Assembly: GCA_006384855.1 (NCBI GenBank)
Contig: VCJN01002508.1
Location: 124,001 to 188,000 of the forward strand
Origin: Tetraselmis striata
Taxonomy: Eukaryota; Chlorophyta; Chlorodendrophyceae; Chlorodendrales; Chlorodendraceae
Length of the DNA stretch: 64,000 nt
Direction: 5' to 3'
Under the pieces are notes generated by a model, which was not told the DNA's origin, ran no database searches, and saw only the letters and a list, made by a program, of their open reading frames with translations. The number at the start of each line of letters is the position of its first letter. Positions within the stretch are counted from its first letter, which is position 1. This document shows positions 54,917-64,000 of the stretch, in pieces. The position numbers were made by a program, and so were the translations under genes.

Positions 54917-56500
54917 CTAAATTTCCGTATTATAATAGCTGGTACATGTAATCGATCAAAGTTATGCTGCCCAGCAATTCCGCGCAGCGCCCTCACCGCC
55001 GCGGCCTTGCGCACCCAGCGCCCAAAACCTAGCCCCTTTGCGGTTTTGATCAGCGGCGGCTGTGAGGTCTCCATTATCTAAATCGACGGCGGTTTACAAC
55101 CGCCCTTGCTGGCAATCTCCTCGGTACGTGGGACTGCCAAGGGAGGTGACACAATTGGGACATTCATAGGGGTAAGGCTTGTCATACTGTTATAGCATGC
55201 TAAAACTACAGCACTTATGCGTGCTGCTACTCGCTACTTAATTGGCTAGTGGCAACTATGCTTCATATGTACCTTTAAGCACTTAAACTGGTGGCCCAAC
55301 TATGCCTCACCTGTCCGCAGTCTACTCTCCCAAGGCGGGGGTGGAACATCTCCTCAGTTGGTCTCACTACAAAATTTCGTGACTCGACCAGTATAGAACA
55401 AGATCATGGTTGTATGTATCTGCCCATTGCATGATGGGAGTCATTGCGAAGGCCGCTGGTCCGGTGGCCTCGTCCACGCCCCACGGCATGCCGGAGTACG
55501 GCAGGAAGTAGCGGGACAACATGGCCGTATCCGCGAGCGCCTTTGCCGTGAACAACTTGAACTGGTCAAGGAAGGCTTCCCGCAGCTTTGGGTTCCCTAG
55601 TGGGTCCTTCTCGATGCACACTTCCAGGGCGCGATACAGTTGAGCCCGCGCCGCGACGAGCCATGTCCCGTCGACTTCGCTAAACCGATCTCCATCAGAA
55701 ATCCGGGCATCCGCCGGCACGTTTTAGATGAAGAACTTCCAGCCCAAGAGAGCCTCTGCCCCAACGGTGAGGATGCCCGGCCATGTATGTTCCGGCTCGA
55801 GAGAGGCATATCCAGGTTGGTGTCGGTCATGCGGGTGGAACCCACCTCGGTTCGAGATTGATGCACCCACTCTCCACCAATTGCCGGTCGAGGTAACGCG
55901 TGAACATCGTAGGGACGCCGTCGTACGCTGCGGATAGCCGGTTGGCCATACTGGGCGAGGCGAGGAACTGTGGATGGTAGGTAACGCAGGGTGCATGCGG
56001 CGGGTGGGTGCTGGTTGAGGAGCTGGGTTTGGGTTCGGTAGTTGCGAGAAGCCGACATTGGTGCTGCCCCGTGTGCCAACCGGCCTCTACCTTGCGGCAG
56101 TGTAAGCCATCGACAGCCCCGACGTAGTCAGTCGCTTGTCACTGTTTTTGCTTGTGCAGACGCATACCGTCGGGTTGAAAACTTAGAATGGAAACCTTCC
56201 CCGTTAAGGGGTAGCTACGGACGGAGTACGACAATGGAGCACGTCTGTGTCAAGTGAGAACACATGTGTCCTCATTTTAACGCTACATACGGTCACCATA
56301 CGGCATATGGCTTAGGGCTTGACACAATTACGCGGATATTACGCTATGGATACGCAGCAATCCGGGTACTCGCACTAGTGCTACGACTGCGCTATATATA
56401 ATAGCGGAGCGCGAGTCGTCGAGGCCCGGCGCCGGACTTAAAGCAGCAGCTGCGGCCTACTTGACTCACACTCGCACACCCGCCAGGCAATACTGTACAT
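54917..56500. other. Mostly noncoding, one minus-strand ORF of 117 codons
   Basis: 55367-55720 (-) is an open frame (DGTWLVAARAQLYRALEVCI, FKLFTAKALADTAMLSRYFL) with ordinary protein composition but no recognised domain. The rest shows no exon. It may belong to a mobile element relic. Confidence 0.25.
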
Positions 56501-58183
56501 ACTCAACCCCCATCACCCTCCATCATGGCCAAGCACGCTAAGCTACATTCATCAACCCCCTCGGCAAAGCTGATGTGAGGCCTCAAGGCATCATCATGCC
56601 ACTCGACGGTGGTATGTGCAGGACGGGCCGCATCATTGAGGACGTGTTCCAAGCACCGTTCCACGACCAAGCGACCAAGTGCCATATTCGCGTTCACCCA
56701 GAGCAACCCCATGGGCAAGGACGCTTTCAGCTTTGCTTTCGCCGACATACCGGATAACTGCATTGAGCGGAAGCAGTAGTGCGACGCAACCGGGCAGGAG
56801 AACCTGCTTGATGCATGTTTTCAAGTCTGTCCGATGAGGGTGTCGTCTCGCTGTATTTTACCTCGTGCGTACCCGACGCGTTGCGTGCTTAGATCTTGAA
56901 CCGAGCACCCAAACCCCCCCGCCCCCACCCCCCCGGGATCAAACATGGGCACTGGCGTGAAGAACGCCTCCGTTGACGGTCCATGCGATACTCCCACGAG
57001 CCGGGGGTTGGAGTCCACCCTGAACGGTAAAGTGATTATTCGGCGGGTGGCTGACATATAACGGAGTAAAGGATTTGAATTTCAGAGGCGTTGACCGCCC
57101 GGTGCTGCGTTTTGATGTTGCTCTTGCCGCTGAGGACAAGGCGGTGCTGTCGGCTGTCTTTGACGAATGTTAGCCGCGCGACACTCAAGCGGGGATCCCT
57201 TACCCTTTGTAGAAGATGCCGAGGTTTCCCATATCCGGGCCCCCGCCCGTACACCGAGCGGATCTGCTACGCTACGTTCAACTACCGTGCCAGCTACACA
57301 GCTAAAAACCATTGCTAAGCCAAGGAGACCGTCATTGCCGAGTTCCAAGAGTATACCCCTCCCCCCTTCCTCCCAACCCCACTGCGACCATCCTTATTGT
57401 GGGTTGTGCTGGCAGTGCACCTTGTGCTATCCAGGAACCAGAGGAATGTGAGGAACTACCTCGCTCGGTACTACTTCCATGATGAGGGAAAGGACGCCCA
57501 AGGTAGGAAGAAGGGACCATTGATGCCGAGCGAGGACCGACGCGCGAAGACCCTCGACCTTGCAGAGGTATGGCAGCATAGCGAGCTCGGAAGGTACTAC
57601 CCTGCCGGCAAGCGCCCCCCTTCTAACGTGATGTTCAAGAGCGAGGAGGAGGTCTGCGAGGTGACACGGCACTTGGAAGCCGCGTTTGCTTTTGCACTTG
57701 TTCGATTACACAACCACCGCTGCGACAAGCAATCATCAACACGCATACCGACTTTCGCAGTTGTTGTGTCAGACCCCCGCCCAATATTTGGCGGTTGCGG
57801 CGCTGCCGCTGGCGGGCACCGCTGCGTCGCTAGAGCTCAACGCCACGTTGGGCATGTTGAAGCACCAACAGAAGAATAAGGCGCCGGGCATCATCGTCAA
57901 GCACAACACCAACGCGGTTAAGAACACGGCCGCCACGCAAGCCTTCCCCGGCGACAACGTCGACGAGGGAAGTAACCCGGAGCCTCCGCCGGCCAAGAAG
58001 GCCAAGCAGCCCGCCGAGCCGGCGGCTGGAGTGCCGGCGCCCGGGGCCGGGGCGGTGCTTGGGCCAACCAGCCCGGGCGGTGGGCCCGTTCGGATCGCGG
58101 GCCGGCCGATGGCAGTAGCCGCCGCCGCCACCCGCGATCAGCAAGCCCTCCGCCATGGCGATCCCGGCCGAAACCGGATGTAA
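56501..58183 (+). other. Unassigned coding-like fragments, frameshifted
   Basis: Patches of plausible protein run rightward: about 56524-56820 (MAKHAKLHSSTPSAKLM; FADIPDNCIERKQ), 57430-57760 (NYLARYYFHDEGKDAQGRKK; DLAEVWQHSELGRYYPAGKR) and 57774-58183 in another frame (ELNATLGMLKHQQKNKAPGI; PPPAKKAKQPAEP). The last has a basic patch like a nuclear localisation signal and ends at TAA. Stops and frame changes separate them. They may be one damaged gene or a mobile-element gag-like relic. I do not recognise a family. Confidence 0.3.
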
Positions 58184-60090
58184 ATAACTAAATAACTTTT
58201 ACCCGCCCACTGCCACGCCTCTCGCTCACTTGCACCGCCGCGCGCGCTATCACGGATTAGGTCAGTAGAAGCGCTATTGTCGGGCGCTTCCAGATCGAGA
58301 TGCCAAAATAGTGTTCTCCTAGCTCATCAACATGGCTCATGCAGACAACGTTCTTGGCGGGGTCGCAGCCGCGCGTGCGGCACGTGATGGTGCTCCTGCG
58401 CCTGCGTCGCGTCGCTCGTCGGCATGTGTTGCTATGACCCGGGTCATTGGCTGCAAGCGTCCTCGCCGCGCATGATAGCCTACCCCGGGGCGGGGGTTCC
58501 TTTAGTTCCTGGCAGCTAAGTGACTTCGTGGTTCCCTTGGCTCCTTCTTGTTTCTTGGCTCCCTGTCCTCCTGCTCGACCTTGGTTTCAGGCTTATGTCT
58601 CTCTTTTGCTGGCAACCTTTCATAGTTGCTGTTAGTTCTCTTTGTAGTAAGTGCACTTTTGTGAAAGCCCTGATGTAATAATATAATGCCAAAATAGTGT
58701 GATGCCAAAATAGTCCACCGCGGATACAGCGTCGCAATGACGTGTCATATGCGCCTGATGGAGGATGGATTTATTTATTACGAGTATGTCACGGAATGAC
58801 TACCGATGAGTGTCATTAAACTAGTATACTAGACTACATGGTAATTAAAGGGTACTACATGCTAATTACGAGATGGGCCGGGGGGCTAGTGACTTTCCCG
58901 GGGGGCTAGTGACTTACCAAGGGGCCGGTAAGCGGCTTTCTGACGCTTACCGGCATTTGAAGCTTGGGGATCGAGGCTGGACCGAAGCTAGAACGAAATC
59001 TAAGAGCTGACCGCTTTTTATGACTCGGAGCTTAAAAGTCGAAGCGGATTCCATACATGCGGTATAAGTCGGAATAAGTCGGAACAACAAGGAACGAAAT
59101 GAGCAAAGGTTCCCACCGGCCGTATTTACGGCGCCACATAAGGTTATATGGTATCAATGGCCAACAACTATCCTGACCACAACACACAGGAAATGTGATG
59201 ACCAGAGAACGGTAGAATTCAGTGACCCAAGTGGTGGTAACATACAACTGGTTCGACACAGTTTTGTTGCGGGTGTAGTAATGTCAAGTTGCCAATATAT
59301 AAAAGTCAACTGGTCGGCGCGCATGCACAAGAAGGCGCACGAGACCAGCGATCGGTAGGTTTATGAAGCACCAAATGTAGCGGGAAGGGTGATGATGTGA
59401 GCTACATGGTTCAACAAGGTTGGAAAGGGCTACCATGGCGGATGAGTCGTGGAACGTTGTGGAAGGTGAAAGACAGGTTGTAAGGACGGTGCAGTGATGC
59501 GAGGGAGACGACATATACGACTATACGTGAGGACGGTGGCTGGCAGGTGAATGGCGAAGCGTCACCCGCTTTCACTCGAGTGACCCGCTTTAAGTCTTTC
59601 ACTCGAGTGATCATTTTACTGGGGTCATTAATTAAAGCAGGTAACTGACATGTTGCTGGTAAAAGGGAGTTGCTGGTACTGGGGTTTGCAGGGTTTGGTC
59701 GTGTCTCATCACAGTTCATTTTTTGTAACAAATAAGGACTTACTCGCTAGAGGCCTGTAAAGTGTTTTTTGAAGTGAACTTGTCGCTACTACACAAGAGG
59801 CCTTTTGTTACAGTAGGCCTTTTGTCATTCACACCGGCAGTCGTCACTGGTGTGAATTACAAAAAAGGCAGTCGTCACTGGTACCTACGGGTACACCGGC
59901 CAGGGTATCCCGGCAGCCGCGCGCGTGCCAGACGTTTCCCTCGAACCCGACATTTCCTCAGTCGTCTACCAGCTCACAACATAGAGCACCTTGACAGGGC
60001 CAGCGAGCAGGACACGGGACGCTGCCTTGCGTGGACGGAAGACTTGGGCTGTGGCTTTGGCTGGGCAGAGGCTGGGGCGCTCGGATCTCC
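58184..60090. other. Intergenic DNA upstream of the UBAC1-like gene
   Basis: No exon seen. It includes tandem GGGGGGCTAGTGACTT repeats (58877-58916), repeats of TTTCACTCGAGTGA (59568-59612), and a partial mini-element end (GTGTGAATTACAAAAAAGGC at about 59850) with an inverted partner GTCATTCACACCGG at 59823. The last 100 bp should include the 5' UTR of the next gene. Confidence 0.4.
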
Positions 60091-63000
60091 ATGAAGGTTC
60101 GGGTGCGCTCCCTGAGCGGCAGCCGCGAGTTGGACGACGCGGCCGGGCTGAGCGCCGCGTCCACGGTGGGCGAGCTGCTGGGCGCGCTAGAGGTCGGCGG
60201 CGGACCCAAGCTGCGGCTGCTGCACCACGGGCGGGCGCTGGAGGTGGAGCAGGCGCTTGGGGCGGCGGGAGTGGCGGACGGCGACACCGTGGTGGTGCTG
60301 GAGCGGCGCGAGCCGGCCGCGCCCGAGGCGCCAGACCCCACGCGCCCACCAGACATGGAGGCGCTGAACCGCGCGACGCACGCCGAGGCGGTGGCGCGCG
60401 GGACACTTGCGCCGGGGAACCCGCCGCCGGTGGGCCCTCCGCGCGGCGCGCGGCGTCTCCGGCCAGGCGCCAGCGTCCCCGACAGCGTGCGGAACATGGA
60501 GAGCCACCTGCAGAGCCTGCTGGACGCAGTGGAGGGCCTCCATGGCGCCGTCGCCGCGCCAAGCTTGATGTCCAACCAGAGCCTCAGCTCGCAGCGCGGC
60601 AGCAGCGGCAGCGGTTAGTCCCCCCACCCCCTTCCTCCTTCCATTTCTCTCCTCCGCCACCCCTGCCGCCGCTGTGGCCCGGAGCACTGTCACACCCAGC
60701 AGAGCCTCCTTCCCGCCCTCCCCCTCTTTTGTCTGTCTTTCGCCACCGGGACAGGACTGGCATTAGCAGAACCCTTGCAGGTATTCCCACTTCTCCTACC
60801 CTCATACATAAATCCGGATGCCTGACCTGATATGATATGCGTGTGGCAGCAGGCGCGGCGGCGGCGGAGGAGGAGGAGGACGGCGAGGAGAATGTGCAGC
60901 TGCCGGAGCCTGATCGGGCGCACATGGCGCAGCTGGTGGAGATGGGCTTTGCGGAGGAGGTCGGGCTGCCCAGCCTTTCCGCTGTCCATGACCCCCTCCC
61001 CCCCCCCCTTCCCCGCCCGCCCGTGTCCTCCACCCCCAGGCCGCTTAGCAGTACCGGCACTGGCATGCACCGGGCTCGCAGGCGGTGAAGAAGGCGCTAC
61101 TGCTGACAAACAACCGGCTGGAGTTGGCGATGGATTGGCTGTTGGAGCACGGGAGCGACCCGGACGCCACGCAGCCGCTGAGCGAGGCGGAGCTCCGGGA
61201 GCTGGGCCGCCGGCACCGTCGCCGGCAGCGAGTGAACCTCGCCGCCTTCCGCCCCGCGGCAGCCGCGCCCTCACAGGGTCCCGCCTCCACCACCGCCTTC
61301 GACGCCCCGCCGCCCGCGGCGCTGGTGGAAACTCTGGTGGAGATGGGGTTTGAGAGCGGCGCGGCGCGCGGGGCTCTCGCAGCGTTCCGCAACAATGTGG
61401 AGATGGCCTGCCACTGGCTGCTCACTGCGGGCTCTCGCCCTGGGGCGGTACCGCCGGCGCCGCCCACGCAGCGGCAGCCGAGGCAAGGCCCCCTCCGCGC
61501 TCAGCCCCTCCCATCCACTAACAAGTCACACCAAATGAGGTTATTCAAGGGTCATGCATCTGCGGCGTCTCGTTGCACCCCCTGGGGTTTGTCCACCACC
61601 ACCACCAGAAGTATACCGTCCCTGGTTGACTTCCTCATTACCATTAGAATGTGTATAGACGTATTACCAACTTCATCCGATGCCTATAATTCAGCTTGCA
61701 AATTGCCAGAAATAATTGAGTAGGAATGTTTTCAAAACTTTCATTTTCATCACCGCAGTACTGAAGCCATCGTGGATGATTGTTAGTATCCGATGGGCAA
61801 ATACCGCACACTGCTAGGCAGCCGCCTGCCAGCGTCTCGTGAAATGCAGGCCTCACTAGCAGGAAAGTAATCAACGATAATCGTTAACAGTGGTTTTCCA
61901 CCTGCGTCTATGGTTTTGTTTTTGCGCTGTCAACGACGGTGGGGCGGGCTGCGCTGGTGTCAGTGTGCTGTGGCGGCGCGGTGCGCTGCCCTGATACCAC
62001 CCCCCCCCCCCCCCCCCTGCGGGGCTTCCTGTCTGCTGGCTCACAGTGGCGGCCCCGCTCCGGATGACTCGCCGCGCGGGGTGGTCCATCCCGGAGCCAG
62101 TACCGGCGCAGCGGAGGTGCCCCCGCGCCCCCGCAGCCCCTCGCAGCTGGAAACGCCCTACGGCAACCCTGGCTCTGAGACGCGCAGCGACACGCTGTCC
62201 AGCTCGTTGGATGACCACGATGGCCTGCCGGCGGAGCCACTGGACGAGCAGCTTAGCAACATGCAGGTGCCCCCCCTTTCCTTCCTTCCTTCCCTTCGCC
62301 TCTGCCCCACCGGATGTTCTCCCAGTCACTGCCCTCCATGGGCGGCCAGCAGAAAGTAAATACGAATGCACCATATTTTGAACGTTCAGCGGAGCGTACC
62401 ATACCAGCCCACTCACCCACACTCGAAATTGCAGATCTCGTCCGTGCTAAATTTGCACCGCAACTGCCACTGTGCCGCAGTCCTTTCTGGAGTCTCTCGG
62501 CGTGGATGCGCTGATGCTGGGGGAGCTGCTACAGAACCCCGTCATCCGGAGTGCGCTGCAGCGTGACCGCGTGATGCAGGTGGGTCAGGCCCACGGATGC
62601 CCGGGTGCGCCACGAGTGAATGCGCACTTCGCAGACAGAACCACCGGAGGGGTGACATTCGCAGGCAATAGCTGGCCGCGTACTGTAGAGATGAATTTAG
62701 TCATCCGGGCGCGCCCCACAAATGAGCTAGACTGCAACATTGCACGGACAATGCCTTGGTGTGCTCATGATGTGAAGAGGCGGCCTGCGATTGTTTACAT
62801 TGTGTTCCTCTCGCTGCGGGTGGGCAGGGGGATTCGAAAGAGATAGTTATGCGCAAACCCGAAGTGGGTTTGCGGCAGTGCAGTGATGAACACCCTGCTT
62901 TGGTATAGCAACCCTGACATCAACGCAAAGCCCTCAATGCTGGGTCAATGCGATTTCGCAATCGTGCCTCTGTGTGAGCGTGTTGGGCTGTGCTGGGTGA

Positions 63001-63180
63001 TCGCTGACCGGGCTGGCGCCCCCTGCGCTGTCATGCGCGCAGGCGTTTCAGGACATGATACAGGACCCGAGTAGCGCGCACCGCTACCTCGCGGACCCTG
63101 AGGTGGGGCCCGCGCTGCTGCAGGTCCACCGCCTCCTGGGGAACGACGGCAGCGGTACCGCGACAAATCGCGGCGAATAA
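60091..63180 (+). CDS. UBAC1/KPC2-like protein: UBL, two UBA domains, STI1-like region
   Basis: Exons: 60091-60610, about 60850-60960, 61082-61482, about 62047-62264, 62479-62578, 63042-63180 (TAA). The start MKVRVRSLSGSRELDD begins a ubiquitin-like fold with VGELLGAL and DTVVVLER. The first UBA is split by an intron: MAQLVEMGFAEE then VKKALLLTNNRLELAMDWLL. The second is LVETLVEMGFESGAARGAL then VEMACHWLL. The last exons form an STI1-like segment (LLQNPVIRSALQRDRVMQ, DMIQDPSSAHRYLADPEVGP). UBL plus two UBA domains plus a C-terminal STI1 repeat is the plan of UBAC1 (KPC2), a ubiquitin-binding partner of an E3 ligase. Proteasome shuttles of the ubiquilin class usually have one UBA at the end. 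The intron after 61482 uses a GC donor (GCAAGG), and the frame supports it. It is probably a cytosolic ubiquitin receptor. Confidence 0.78.
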
Positions 63181-64000
63181 ACCGCTGCCGCCGACCGCCT
63201 GCATAGACAGGATAGGCCCCTGCACTGCTTGGCCCAGCAGTAACCAGACATGCATCCAGCCTCACTCGTGGGAGCCACAGTGAGGCGCCATGCCTCCAGC
63301 CACGCCTCCCTTGTATGAGCAGACGCGCACCTGTTCCTCCACTGCGTGGAGGCGCTGCCATCTTAGTGTAGCCAGCAAAACGGAACCGCTCGCGGGGCGA
63401 CCCATCAGTTGTCGGTGTCAGTCCGGACGAAGCTGCGACCATCGCCATGAATTTGCATTGCTCCACAGCAACATCGGCACCTGATAATGCGTCGGCTACA
63501 TCAACCATCCGGCTGTATGTTGACAATGGTTTGCTCACAGTTGCTCGGAGCAGGAAGTAGTTCAAGAGCCGACTTTTCACATTCCATCTCATCACATTTC
63601 ATGACGGAGAAATGGTGGCAAGTCCGCAAAGCACCCGCCATTGTGAATATTGTCTTATACTCTGACTTCAGAGTGCGCGCCAGTGTGAGCCTCATTGAGG
63701 GCGGGCCAACCTTCAGCTTGTCTTTTTTCCGTATGTTCAAGGGAGGTGCGGAAGCATATGTAGAAAAGTACAGCTCTTAAACATGATTGCATCGGCGACA
63801 ATCGCCAGCGTGATATGCACTCGTAAAACATTTGAAGCATTTGTATGATTTGCCTGGTTGATAATGTTGTAGGTCCGCCAGAGAGGGGGGGGAGGGGGGG
63901 GGGAGGGGCATGTGAACAAGGCCTCCATTCACTTGCCCCCCCCCCCCCCCCCCCCCCCCCCTTTTTAGATAGATGTATCGTCCCATAAGGTGACCGACGC
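63181..64000. other. Downstream region with G/C tracts at the right edge
   Basis: No exon supported. Interrupted G tracts (about 63885-63911) face a C tract (63936-63962) across about 25 bp, which could fold as a G:C hairpin. Confidence 0.35.

Overview
This is nuclear DNA from a GC-rich photosynthetic eukaryote. The best guess is a green (chlorophyte) alga. Host genes are split by short GT-AG and a few GC-AG introns. Two of them start with plastid transit-like peptides (a PDZ protein and a CRM RNA-binding protein), and the repeats include tyrosine-recombinase retroelements, CACTA-type transposons and a tRNA-derived SINE. The species cannot be named from sequence alone. Exon limits below come from reading splice sites by eye. 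They are good to a few bases where a position is given and otherwise approximate.

Layout. 437-5147 (-): a multi-exon gene for a membrane protein with a HET-like domain. 5148-6370: small repeats, including 80-120 bp mini-elements. 6371-18493 (-): a DIRS/Ngaro-type retroelement (DIRS-A) with split direct repeats, carrying RT, RNase H and methyltransferase-like domains but no recombinase. It is interrupted by an 8.4 kb CACTG-ended transposon (CACTA-1, 8200-16583). 19073-20905 (+): a plastid PDZ gene, convergent with 21066-22832 (-): a CRM-domain gene. 23355-23603: a SINE.

From about 26970 to 49650 there is a three-level nest. A decayed second DIRS element (DIRS-B, minus strand) is split inside its tyrosine-recombinase gene by a large inverted-repeat element (27624-47310). 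That element is in turn split by a second copy of the CACTG transposon (CACTA-2, 34055-41977). Without CACTA-2 the large element is about 11.8 kb.

The large element is the most interesting object here. It has two divergent multi-exon genes. The rightward gene encodes a DUF7869-type, transposase-like protein (D, D and GHTHE motifs). The leftward gene encodes a long protein that ends in a circularly permuted, beta-class DNA amino-methyltransferase fold with an altered catalytic motif (DALF in place of DPPY). A 24-bp minisatellite built on TTTCGTCCC fills introns of both genes. The same GGGACAAAA/TTTTGTCCC core recurs as single copies and palindromes near both ends. I infer that these are binding sites for an element protein. 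Both genes carry in-frame stops, so this copy looks damaged.

49650-60090 holds unclassified and decayed coding fragments. 60091-63180 (+) is a UBAC1/KPC2-like gene (UBL, two UBA domains, STI1-like region). Long G/C homopolymers are found throughout, and assembly errors should be expected at them.
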